This document shows, piece after piece, positions 7,126-14,795 of a stretch of DNA of 26,368 nt. The stretch spans positions 1 through 26,368 of the forward strand of contig CAKQSC010000006.1 in assembly GCA_934271725.1 (NCBI GenBank), read 5' to 3'. How positions within the stretch are numbered: position 1 is the stretch's first letter; each line of letters starts with the position of its first letter. Position numbers and translations under genes: made by a program. The notes below the pieces were generated by a model. It worked only from the letters and a program-made list of their open reading frames with translations, made no database searches and had not been told where the DNA came from. The DNA comes from an uncultured Clostridia bacterium (GTDB lineage: Bacteria; Bacillota; Clostridia; Christensenellales; Borkfalkiaceae).

Positions 7126-7983
7126 ATGGAAGTGTTTAAAGAGTTCGGCGACAAGTTTATGAAAATGATAGACAACGTATCGGCATCGCCGGCAAGCATT
7201 GTTTCGGCGGTGATTCTGATTTTCGCGATAGCGTTCGTCTATTTTTTGACTTTAAAGATTTTAAAGCAGGCGGAAGCGAAACTGCTTACGGGGCTGTTCG
7301 TCGCGTTTATGGTTATAGGCGCGTTTGCGTTGTCCTTTGACGGAATAGAAAACAGCGCGCATTATTTTATGATTATACCCGTCGGATTTTTGTTGTTCGT
7401 CGCGGTCGTGTATTCGGCGGAGATAAGAAGATTCGTGTGGACGAAAACTTTCCAGCCGAAAACGCATAAAATGACAAGGCAGAACGCTTATTACAACGCG
7501 GACACCATAAAAGGATATATAAACGAGATAATAAAGTCCTTGCAGGATATGTCCAAAAACGACACGGGCGCGCTGATAGTTCTTTCAAACGGCAATATTC
7601 CCGGGGAAGTTACGGACAGCGGTTCGGCGGTAAACGCTACTATATCTTCCGCGCTTATAGAGAGTTTGTTTTTCCCCAACTCGCCTCTTCACGACGGCGC
7701 GGTTATAATAAACGGGCTTAAAATAGAAAGGGCGGGGTGCTTTTTGCCTCTTACTCAAAGTCAGAACATTCCCAAAGAACTCGGCACGAGGCATCGCGCG
7801 GCTCTCGGCATAAGCGAGGCGGCGGATCTTACGGTGTTCGTGGTGTCGGAAGAAACGGGAATTATTTCGATAGTCAAGGGCGGTAAGTTGTTAAGATATG
7901 CCGACGCCGAGATGTTGAGAAAAGAACTCAATTCTTATTACGCGGATTTTTTGGGAGGAGCGAACAATGAAAAGAAAAGATAA
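7126..7983 (+). CDS. cdaA: Diadenylate cyclase CdaA (c-di-AMP synthase)
   Basis: A 285-residue membrane-bound diadenylate cyclase making c-di-AMP from two ATP, the second messenger for potassium, osmotic and wall homeostasis. Three N-terminal helices (about residues 25-46, 53-73 and 80-97) are followed by the DAC domain. It has the catalytic DGAVII (D190) and GTRHRAALG (R222-H223-R224) motifs, and SPLHDGA in full. Length matches CdaA/DacA. The start at 7126 has GTGAGG upstream and follows holA by 8 bases; an in-frame start at 7090 would overlap holA and add a charged, non-conserved prefix. In most Bacillota the next gene is the regulator CdaR (YbbR); here only a 42-residue remnant follows. 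Confidence 0.95.
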   Translation: MEVFKEFGDKFMKMIDNVSASPASIVSAVILIFAIAFVYFLTLKILKQAEAKLLTGLFVAFMVIGAFALSFDGIENSAHYFMIIPVGFLLFVAVVYSAEIRRFVWTKTFQPKTHKMTRQNAYYNADTIKGYINEIIKSLQDMSKNDTGALIVLSNGNIPGEVTDSGSAVNATISSALIESLFFPNSPLHDGAVIINGLKIERAGCFLPLTQSQNIPKELGTRHRAALGISEAADLTVFVVSEETGIISIVKGGKLLRYADAEMLRKELNSYYADFLGGANNEKKR

Positions 7984-8095
7984 AAAGCAAGATTCCTTGT
8001 GGGAAAAGATAGGAAGATTTTTTATTTCAGACATACCTTTGAAACTGCTCGCTCTCGGGCTTGCGGTTCTCACGTTTATTATGGTGAGTATGTGA
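7967..8095 (+). CDS. 42-residue YbbR/CdaR N-terminus-like membrane miniprotein
   Basis: A short gene with a near-ideal GGGAGGAG ribosome binding site, overlapping the end of cdaA by 17 bases. It encodes a Lys-rich start (MKRKDKKQ), an amphipathic WEKIGRFF segment and one transmembrane helix, IPLKLLALGLAVLTFIMV, ending MVSM. The N-LKLLAL-LAVLTFI pattern is the usual membrane anchor of YbbR/CdaR, which follows cdaA in most Bacillota and activates or restrains it. The large extracytoplasmic YbbR repeats are missing: the frame ends in TGA and the next gene starts two bases later. It may be a minimal membrane regulator or a decayed cdaR. Position and start are well supported; function is inferred. 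Confidence 0.7.
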   Translation: MKRKDKKQDSLWEKIGRFFISDIPLKLLALGLAVLTFIMVSM

Positions 8096-8096
8096 T

Positions 8097-9320
8097 ATGA
8101 CGCTTTTTAAAGTTTATAAGTTCGGCGGTTCGTCCGTCTCTACGAAAGAAACTTTAAAAAGGGTTATCGATATTTTAAAGAAAGACAAACACAAAAAAGC
8201 GGTGGTCGTGTCCGCCGTCGGCTCTGCGTATAAGGGCGACGAAAAAGTTACCGATATGCTTATAAAACTCTACCGCGGGAAAAACGGGAGTTTTGAAAAT
8301 ATAGAAAAAAAGTTTTATGGACTTGACGAAAGCAAATACGCCGAAAGACTGCTTAAAAGGGTAGAACGCGATATAACGGAAGATTTTTATTACGACAAGT
8401 TCGTAGCATCGGGGGAATACGTAACGGCTAAAATAGTCGCAAAGGCATTGAATTACCTCTTCGTCGACGCGAAAGATTTGTTTCTTTTCGACGTTTTCGG
8501 GAAACTTAAAGTAAACGAAACTTTCGACAGAATTAAAAAACTCAACGACGTTAAAAGAAGCGTGGTTGTTCCGGGATTTTACGGAACGGATACGCAAGGA
8601 AGAATAAGGCTGTTTCCGAGAGGCGGAGGGGACGTTACGGGGGCTGTGCTTTCGGGCGCGCTCGGTGCGAAAGAATACCTCAACTATACGGACGTTTCGG
8701 GTATACTTTCGGCGGATCCCCGTATAGTGAAAAATCCGCGCTGTGTAAAAGAGATTTCTTACGACGCGTTGAAAGAGTTGTCGGCATACGGCGTCAAAGC
8801 AATACATACGGACGTTTTCGGGTATCTTGAAAACGCGGTTCTTAAAATAAAAAACACGTTCGACGAAAACGGAACGTATACGAAAGCTGTTAACAGAACT
8901 GAAAAGAAAGCGTTTGTCGTAACGGGCGGAGAGAACGCGGGAATCGTTACGGTATACGGCGAAACGGACGTTCTTAAACGCGCTTCGGACGTTCTTTGTT
9001 TAAACGGGGTTAAAATATACAACGCCACTAGTACGCCTTTCGGCGCGGAACTCGTCGTCGAAAAGGTTGACGAAAGGGCGGTAAAGGAATTGAAAGAAAC
9101 GCCCCGGTTTTTTGGAATAAAGGTAAAAAGAAAGTTAAAACTTCTGCGCGTCGCTTTAATAAACTTTAAAGACGGGCGCGCAAAGATTTATAAACGACTG
9201 GAAAAGAAAAAAATAAAAACTTACGGAGATTATTCCGTCGGCGACGTTTTTACGTTTGTCGTAAAAGGCGATAAATACGAAGAGTCGGTAAAAGAAATAT
9301 ACGACGTTTTTACGGGATGA
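8097..9320 (+). CDS. lysC: Aspartokinase family protein
   Basis: A 407-residue amino acid kinase resembling aspartokinase, which phosphorylates aspartate at the head of the lysine/threonine/methionine and diaminopimelate routes. Motifs: KFGGSS (residues 8-13), ASGEYVTA, FPRGGGDVTGA (173-183) and YTDVSGILSADPRI (197-210). The usual GRGGSDTTA motif is altered to PRGGGDVTG, so the Ser is Gly and the first Thr is Val. The C-terminal region (about 275-407) is of ACT-domain size but poorly conserved in sequence. The ATG follows the YbbR-like gene by one base with only a weak Shine-Dalgarno sequence, suggesting coupling. No other lysine-pathway gene is adjacent. The symbol is given by family; a paralogue with different control is possible. 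Confidence 0.85.
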   Translation: MTLFKVYKFGGSSVSTKETLKRVIDILKKDKHKKAVVVSAVGSAYKGDEKVTDMLIKLYRGKNGSFENIEKKFYGLDESKYAERLLKRVERDITEDFYYDKFVASGEYVTAKIVAKALNYLFVDAKDLFLFDVFGKLKVNETFDRIKKLNDVKRSVVVPGFYGTDTQGRIRLFPRGGGDVTGAVLSGALGAKEYLNYTDVSGILSADPRIVKNPRCVKEISYDALKELSAYGVKAIHTDVFGYLENAVLKIKNTFDENGTYTKAVNRTEKKAFVVTGGENAGIVTVYGETDVLKRASDVLCLNGVKIYNATSTPFGAELVVEKVDERAVKELKETPRFFGIKVKRKLKLLRVALINFKDGRAKIYKRLEKKKIKTYGDYSVGDVFTFVVKGDKYEESVKEIYDVFTG

Positions 9321-9324
9321 AGTT

Positions 9325-11598
9325 ATGGGTGATTTGTTAAAGAAAAAGTTTATATACGTGGCGAGTTTCGTTATAATGGCAATCGTTATAGAGTTTCTCG
9401 GATTCAACTTTATGGGACTGGGCATCTTTCCCAAATACTTCTGGATGGATATTTTCGTCATAGTTTTAATCGCGTCCGTGATATTCGTCATACCTTCTTT
9501 CGTCGCGGAAGCGATAGCCATACTTTTCGTTTTGTTGTTGCAGGCGCTTATTACGGCGGTAAACCATTCGCTTTACGTGTTTCAGGGCAAAACGATTTTC
9601 GGGTTCGAGATGCTTTATTACGCCGGGGCGGCGGGCGAAGCCTTCGAGGTGGAGTTTATAAGCATTCCGTTCATCATAGCGATGGTGGCTTGCGTCCTCA
9701 TAGAGGCGATATTCCTGTTTTTATTGAGAAAATACAAAGTAAAGCACGATTTCAAAACGTCCACGGTATTCGGGGTGATTCTGATATTTTCGTTTTCGGC
9801 GTTCGTTTCCACTATGGGTTACGGTATTTCGGTAGATAAACTGCAAACGGTAAGCGATACGGACATAACTTACAGGCTTAAAGACGAAAAATATCTGTAT
9901 ACCAACTGCATACAGAAAGAAAAAGCGATGAAAAAGTTCGGAACGTACGTGTTCTATTTCAGACAAATCGCTAATATGCTCAACAACAATATGAACAAGA
10001 ACAAGTACCTTGCGCAAGTTGACGCATATCTCGGCGAGGATGAAAAATATATCGCGAAAAAGACGGACTATACGGGCGTTGCGGAAGGCAACAACGTTAT
10101 AACAATAATGGTCGAAACAGGCGAAAATTATATTATAGACGAGAAACTTACGCCCAACCTTTACGCGTTAAAACAAAACGGTTGTTTCGTCGAAAATTAT
10201 CACTCGAAAGACAAAACCAACCATTCGGAAGCGCTTGCAATGCTCGGAAGTTACCCTCTCGAATGTAACGTTCTCGAAAACCTGCGTCAGGGCGCAGAAA
10301 GCGATTTGGATATTTATCCCTTTTCCCTTCCTTCCGTTCTCAAAAGAAACGGGTATAACACGCAATATTTCCATTCCAACAACGGTGAGTTTTATCAGAG
10401 AGCGGATTCTATGAAAGGTTACGGTTTCGACAAGGCTTATTTCAGAGAAGATATGAATCTGCGCGACGGGGTGAAAAACGGATTTTACGATTTGGATCTC
10501 GACAGCAAGTTGTTTGAAACGAACCTCGAAAGAATATGCGACAGAACGGACGGAAAGCCTTTCTACTCCTTCATAACCACGCTTATAATGCACGGCGATT
10601 ACGAAGATTTGGTGGAAAACGGCGACTATGCCGAGTACGAGAGGGACGGAACGCCTATAAGCGAGGCGGAACGCGCGAGAAGAAACTCCAAATACGCAGT
10701 AAAGACTCTCGGAGAATATTATCTTAAAATAAACGATTTTTCGGACACGCTTAAAAACGAATACGGCATTACTTTCGAGTCGCTTACCGAGCGTTACGGC
10801 GAAGAAAAAGCCCTCGAATGGTATTATCGTTATAAACGCTTTCAGGCGGGCGCGATGGATCTCGACAAGGGCATAGGTTATCTTCTCGAATATCTCGACG
10901 ACAACAATCTTCTCGATACGACGACCATTCTCGTTTACGGCGACCATAACGCTTATTATAACGATCAGCAATACGTTTTCAAAATGCACGAAAACGCGGA
11001 CGGAACGTTTACGCCCATAAAACCGGGCGAAACGTGGTATACGGAACTTTACAACGTTTTCTATACTCTTTACGACGGAAGCGCGGACATAACTTACGTA
11101 AAACCGAACGGAGAAGTAAAAACGCATAAATCGTCGAAGAAAGCCGTTCTTCCGAAAAACAATAACGGCAGATTTGCCTGCACGCTCGACACCGTGCCGA
11201 CTCTGCTCGATTTGCTGGGATTTAGTTACGATACGAGATTGTATCACGGAACTTCCCTTTTCTCGGACGAAGACGTTCCGACTACGGCGTTCATTTCGAG
11301 AGAAAACGGTTATCTTACGGACGGGGTTTATACGATATACGACGACTTGTTTTACGTAGACGGTAAACCGTACGTATATTCGGGCAACAACGTTTACGTC
11401 TGCGCCAATACGGAAACTCTCGCAAAGGGCGCGCTTGCGGACGGCGATATGGCGCGCAAAGTCGTAACGTTTAACGAAAGCATAGTAAAATATCTCGAAA
11501 AGCAAGAAAAACTCGAACTCGTGTATATGACGAAATATTTCGCAAAGGCGGACAAGTTCGACAACGCGAATATAAATCTGTACATACGAAAAGCGTAA
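9325..11598 (+). CDS. LtaS-like sulfatase-fold phosphoglycerol transferase
   Basis: A 757-residue membrane enzyme of the lipoteichoic acid synthase/alkaline phosphatase superfamily. Four to five N-terminal helices (about 8-175) are followed by an extracellular catalytic domain. Residues equivalent to S. aureus LtaS are visible: metal ligand Glu in MVETGENY (E264), catalytic Thr in DKTNHSEA (T298), substrate Arg in FYQRADS (R359), His in IMHGDYED (H423) and metal ligands in YGDHN (D540, H541). The H423-D540 interval is about 58 residues longer than in LtaS, mainly a charged helical insert near 450-520. Likely reaction: polymerisation of glycerol-phosphate from phosphatidylglycerol on a cell-surface anchor. 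The gene lies 4 bases after the aspartokinase in the cdaA operon. The precise polymer is unknown. Confidence 0.88.
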   Translation: MGDLLKKKFIYVASFVIMAIVIEFLGFNFMGLGIFPKYFWMDIFVIVLIASVIFVIPSFVAEAIAILFVLLLQALITAVNHSLYVFQGKTIFGFEMLYYAGAAGEAFEVEFISIPFIIAMVACVLIEAIFLFLLRKYKVKHDFKTSTVFGVILIFSFSAFVSTMGYGISVDKLQTVSDTDITYRLKDEKYLYTNCIQKEKAMKKFGTYVFYFRQIANMLNNNMNKNKYLAQVDAYLGEDEKYIAKKTDYTGVAEGNNVITIMVETGENYIIDEKLTPNLYALKQNGCFVENYHSKDKTNHSEALAMLGSYPLECNVLENLRQGAESDLDIYPFSLPSVLKRNGYNTQYFHSNNGEFYQRADSMKGYGFDKAYFREDMNLRDGVKNGFYDLDLDSKLFETNLERICDRTDGKPFYSFITTLIMHGDYEDLVENGDYAEYERDGTPISEAERARRNSKYAVKTLGEYYLKINDFSDTLKNEYGITFESLTERYGEEKALEWYYRYKRFQAGAMDLDKGIGYLLEYLDDNNLLDTTTILVYGDHNAYYNDQQYVFKMHENADGTFTPIKPGETWYTELYNVFYTLYDGSADITYVKPNGEVKTHKSSKKAVLPKNNNGRFACTLDTVPTLLDLLGFSYDTRLYHGTSLFSDEDVPTTAFISRENGYLTDGVYTIYDDLFYVDGKPYVYSGNNVYVCANTETLAKGALADGDMARKVVTFNESIVKYLEKQEKLELVYMTKYFAKADKFDNANINLYIRKA

Positions 11599-11622
11599 CG
11601 AACTAACCCCGAAGGAGGAAAT

Positions 11623-12861
11623 ATGCTGTACGTAATTGCGGGAATATCGGCGTTATCGGCGGTATTGTGCCTGATAGTGCTGTGCGTAACGTTAAAAAAG
11701 AAAAACGTAAACGGCGGAATGTCAAACGACGTGGCGGAGTACCTTGCGGGTATAGGAGAACGCCTTAAAGAAATAAGCGAAGCGGAAAAAAGAAACGAAT
11801 ACAATATAGAAAGAAACGCGAAGTACGAGGCGGAGAGAACGAAAGAGATAGTAAGCGGTTCGGAAAAGGCTATCGCGGAGCAGAACGCAATAGTAAAAGA
11901 GTTTTTGGTATCTCTCAAAGCGGACGTGGAAAGACGGCTTGACGCTATGAATACGGAGAACTCCAAGAAACTGCAAGAGATAAACAGAACCGTCGACGAA
12001 AACCTTTCAAAGAGTTTAAGCGACAGATTGCAACTCGCGTTCGGCTCGCTTAACGAAAGGCTGGACAGCGTTCAGAAAAACTTTGTAGAAGTGCAGAAAC
12101 TCTCGGACGAAGTGGTTAAACTCAACGGAGTATTCTCAAACGTCAAGACGAGGGGCGTGTTCGGCGAAGTAACTTTGGAAAGCATTATAACGGAGATACT
12201 TACGCCCGAGGAATATTACAAACAGAAAAAAGTCAGGACCAACGGCAAAGAAATTGTCGATTTCGCAATAAAGATGCCGGGAACGAGCGGAGAAGAATTG
12301 CTGTTACCGCTCGACGCGAAGTTTCCTATGGCGGACTACGAAAGACTTACCGAGGCTTACGACTCGCGCGACGCGGAGGCTGTCGAAACGGCAAGGAAAG
12401 CCCTTTTAAACGCCGTTAAAACGCAGGCGAAGAGCATAAAAGAGAAATATATCGAACCGCCTTATACGACGGATTTCGCCGTTATGTTTCTTGCAACCGA
12501 GGGGCTTTTCGCGGAGGTCGCGAGAGAAGTCGGTTTTATCGACAGATTAAGAAGAGAATATAACGTGATTCCTTGCGGACCGACCACCGTATCCGCTCTT
12601 TTAAACAGCCTTATGGTGGGCTTTACGACGCTGAAAATACAAAAAAAGAGTAGCGAGATAGTTACTCTTATGAAAGGGTTCGGCAAAGAGTTTGAAAAAC
12701 TCGTAGAACTGATAGCGAAAGTAAAAAAGAACAGCGAGGCGATAAACGGCACGCTCGAAGAAATAGACAAGCGTAACAATATCATAAGAAAAAGTCTTAA
12801 AAAGTTGGAACTCGATACGGACGAAGAAAAAGAACTTTCGGAAGAGAACGTTAAGGGCTGA
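11623..12861 (+). CDS. rmuC: DNA recombination protein RmuC
   Basis: A 412-residue RmuC family protein, linked to limiting recombination and inversion at repeats, with a predicted PD-(D/E)XK nuclease-like core. One N-terminal helix (about 2-24) anchors it. A long coiled coil (about 35-155) follows, then the conserved core: GVFGEVTLESIITEIL, LPLDAKFPMADYERL, EKYIEPPYTTDFAVMFL, EGLFAEV and PTTVSALLNSLMVGF. A C-terminal coiled coil ends the protein. A perfect AAGGAGGA site precedes the ATG, 24 bases after the LtaS-like gene. It is the last gene of the run; no clear terminator follows, only a 10-base CAAACGTTTG palindrome with T residues. Confidence 0.95.
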   Translation: MLYVIAGISALSAVLCLIVLCVTLKKKNVNGGMSNDVAEYLAGIGERLKEISEAEKRNEYNIERNAKYEAERTKEIVSGSEKAIAEQNAIVKEFLVSLKADVERRLDAMNTENSKKLQEINRTVDENLSKSLSDRLQLAFGSLNERLDSVQKNFVEVQKLSDEVVKLNGVFSNVKTRGVFGEVTLESIITEILTPEEYYKQKKVRTNGKEIVDFAIKMPGTSGEELLLPLDAKFPMADYERLTEAYDSRDAEAVETARKALLNAVKTQAKSIKEKYIEPPYTTDFAVMFLATEGLFAEVAREVGFIDRLRREYNVIPCGPTTVSALLNSLMVGFTTLKIQKKSSEIVTLMKGFGKEFEKLVELIAKVKKNSEAINGTLEEIDKRNNIIRKSLKKLELDTDEEKELSEENVKG

Positions 12862-12880
12862 CTACCTGCCTTTCAAACGT

Positions 12881-12909
12881 TTGATTTTTTCGGGCGAATA
12901 TGTTACAAT
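12881..12909 (+). promoter_or_regulatory. Promoter of the DUF5685 operon
   Basis: TTGATT (12881-12886), a 17-base spacer and TACAAT (12904-12909) with an extended TGT directly before the -10. The DUF5685 start is about 40 bases downstream. Confidence 0.75.
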
Positions 12910-12948
12910 GGAACCGTAAAATTATGATTTTCTGTCGGAGATGACGTG

Positions 12949-13794
12949 ATGTTCGGGTATATAAGAACGGATATTCCAAACCTTTATATGAAAGACAACG
13001 CCCTTTACAAAAGCCTTTATTGCGGTACTTGCAAGGCGATAAAAAAGGTTTCGGGCGAAAGGGGCAGATACGCTCTTTCGTACGACGTGGTGTTGTTTTC
13101 CGCTCTTTTTCACAACGTTACGGGCGTTGACGTCAAAATAACGAAACAGCATTGCGTCATTCACCCGTTCCGCAAAAGACCTATGACGGAAGTTACACCG
13201 CTCGATTTAAGAATAGGTTGCCTTAACACCATACTTGCGTATTATAAGTTGAAAGACAGCGTAAAGGACGACGGTAAGGCTAAAATAGCGACGAAGTTGT
13301 TTAAAAAAGCGTATAAAAAGGCAAAAAAGAAAGAGCCGCTGCTCGACGGAATCGTGGCGGAAGAAACGGAAACGCTTGCCGTTATCGAAGAAAAACAAAC
13401 GCCTTCCGTAGATATGTCGGCGGATCCGTTCGCGAATCTCGTAAAAAGATGCGCGAAAGCCTTAACGGAAGAGTTTTATACCGAAGAGTTGGGCGAACTG
13501 TGTTATTTTATAGGCAAGTGGATATATATAATCGACGCGCTCGACGACTACGACAAAGACGTAAAGAAAAAGAGTTACAACCCGTTTTACTTTGAATATA
13601 AAAGCGAAAACGGCAAAGAACTGATAAAGAAAAACGGCGAAGAAATAAAGTTTATTTTCCGTTCCGTTCTTGACGGAATAAAAGAAAATACGGAAAAAAT
13701 AAGTTTTAAGTTCAACGCCGATTTGGTGAAAAACATATTACTTTCGGGCATGCCGAAAAAAACGGACGAGATATTCCGTAAATACGAACAATAA
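12949..13794 (+). CDS. DUF5685 family protein
   Basis: A 281-residue protein matching, from memory, the DUF5685 family of Clostridia. It starts MFGYIRTDIPNLYMKD and carries LYKSLYCGTCKAIKK (a CxxC pair) and LSYDVVLFSALF. Further on are CVIHPF, the C/T-LNTILAYYKLKDSVKDD segment, a Lys-rich helix, and FIGKWIYIIDALDDYDKDVKKKSYNP near residue 190-215, whose Asp cluster is the most conserved-looking part. The helical content and two DDxxD-like clusters recall all-helical prenyl-synthase-like folds, but this is only a resemblance. The ATG at 12949 is preferred over GTG 12946 because of GGAG at 12937-12940 and the family start. It heads a four-gene run with a Cys-tailed partner. Molecular function is unknown. 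Confidence 0.8.
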   Translation: MFGYIRTDIPNLYMKDNALYKSLYCGTCKAIKKVSGERGRYALSYDVVLFSALFHNVTGVDVKITKQHCVIHPFRKRPMTEVTPLDLRIGCLNTILAYYKLKDSVKDDGKAKIATKLFKKAYKKAKKKEPLLDGIVAEETETLAVIEEKQTPSVDMSADPFANLVKRCAKALTEEFYTEELGELCYFIGKWIYIIDALDDYDKDVKKKSYNPFYFEYKSENGKELIKKNGEEIKFIFRSVLDGIKENTEKISFKFNADLVKNILLSGMPKKTDEIFRKYEQ

Positions 13795-13804
13795 AGAGGT
13801 TAAA

Positions 13805-14254
13805 ATGGACGAAAACAGAGAAGCGTTGTATAAAGAAATAGAAGGTATGATAAACGCGGGTAATTTTTCCGACGCGCAGGCAAAACTGGACGGGTTTGAC
13901 GAACGCGACGCGGAATGGCATTACGTGCAGGCTATGCTTTATCACAGAAAAAAATGGATGAACGAGTGTCAGAAACAGTTGGAGATAGCGAAAAGCATGA
14001 ACCCCGACGAGCCGAAGTATTCTTCCGCTTACGAAAAACTTATGTCGAACAAAACGGCAAAACACAATCACGGCGATAACGACAATAACGCGAATACGAA
14101 CGCAAAAGCCGGCAACAATCAATCGTTTAACGATATGAATATGAACGACGATCGGCAGATGGGTAGCGACGGTTGCAACGACGCCTGCACGTGCTGTCAG
14201 GCGGCTATCTGCGCGGACTGTTTATCGAGTTGTCTGTGCGGGGGTTGCAGATAA
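13805..14254 (+). CDS. TPR-like protein with Cys-rich tail, lacking the usual J domain
   Basis: A 149-residue protein in three parts: a helical TPR-like part (about 1-80, INAGNFSDAQAKLDGF and DAEWHYVQAMLYHRKKW, then LEIAKSMNPDEPKY), a low-complexity Asn/Asp linker (about 83-120), and a tail with nine cysteines in 26 residues (CNDACTCCQAAICADC onward). This resembles the C-terminal half of a Clostridia J-domain protein (J domain, TPR-like repeat, CCADCCCEC-type tail) that I know as a frequent companion of DUF5685 genes; here no J domain is present. GAGG lies upstream and the gene starts 10 bases after DUF5685. The tail may bind zinc or be lipid- or redox-modified; nothing in the sequence decides this. 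Confidence 0.8.
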   Translation: MDENREALYKEIEGMINAGNFSDAQAKLDGFDERDAEWHYVQAMLYHRKKWMNECQKQLEIAKSMNPDEPKYSSAYEKLMSNKTAKHNHGDNDNNANTNAKAGNNQSFNDMNMNDDRQMGSDGCNDACTCCQAAICADCLSSCLCGGCR

Positions 14255-14788
14255 ATGAAAAGTAAAGATATAGCGTTGTCCGCTATATCGTCGGCTTTCG
14301 TGGCCCTTTTTCTCACGATAGGGGCTTATTTCGAGGTGGCGGACGTGTTTATGCTTGCGGTGTCTACCGTGGCGTTGATGTTGCCTCTTTACAGAAAGTC
14401 GTACGTAGGAAGTTTTCTTGCGTACCTCGTGGGCGGTGCGCTTGCCTTTCTGCTTAGCGGAATGGTAATACAGAAGTTTATTTATATGGCGTATTTTGCG
14501 TTTGCGGGGGCGTACCCCGTGGTGAACGCTCTGTTCAAAAGGTTTAACGTGAACAAATACGTCGCCCACGCGATTAAATGCGTCTGGTGCATAGGCGCGT
14601 TTTATTTCGTTTACTGGATATGCGTTTACGTTTTCGGGCTTAATCCCGGAAATATATGGGAATGGGTGGATAGAAATATTTGGTATATACTCGGCGTGGT
14701 TGCGGTTGTTTTTTACTTGATGTTTGACTTTTGTGTGAATCGCATGCAGGGATTTATCGACAGGTATCTTTCACGTATAGTCAAATGA
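14255..14788 (+). CDS. Integral membrane protein, ECF S-component-like layout
   Basis: A 177-residue polytopic protein with about five to six hydrophobic segments (roughly 8-27, 29-45, 50-70, 72-88, 108-130 and 142-162). The start KDIALSAISSAFVALFLTIGAYF is reminiscent of substrate-binding S components of ECF transporters and of small uncharacterised clostridial membrane proteins. No ECF ATPase or T component is nearby, so that reading is weak. The ATG directly abuts the stop of the Cys-tailed gene, implying translational coupling and a shared function in the DUF5685 operon. Confidence 0.7.
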   Translation: MKSKDIALSAISSAFVALFLTIGAYFEVADVFMLAVSTVALMLPLYRKSYVGSFLAYLVGGALAFLLSGMVIQKFIYMAYFAFAGAYPVVNALFKRFNVNKYVAHAIKCVWCIGAFYFVYWICVYVFGLNPGNIWEWVDRNIWYILGVVAVVFYLMFDFCVNRMQGFIDRYLSRIVK

Positions 14789-14795
14789 GGAGAAT

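Noticed and set aside
10168..11505. 445-codon open frame on the minus strand opposite the LtaS-like gene
   Set aside because: It has no ribosome binding site and no domain, its composition is rich in Arg, Phe and Val, and it lies wholly within a convincing gene. It reflects codon bias that avoids TTA, CTA and TCA in the sense frame.
12875..12890. Terminator after rmuC (CAAACGTTTG followed by T residues)
   Set aside because: A perfect 10-base palindrome without room for a loop makes a weak stem of about three pairs. The same T-run contains the -35 box of the next promoter.
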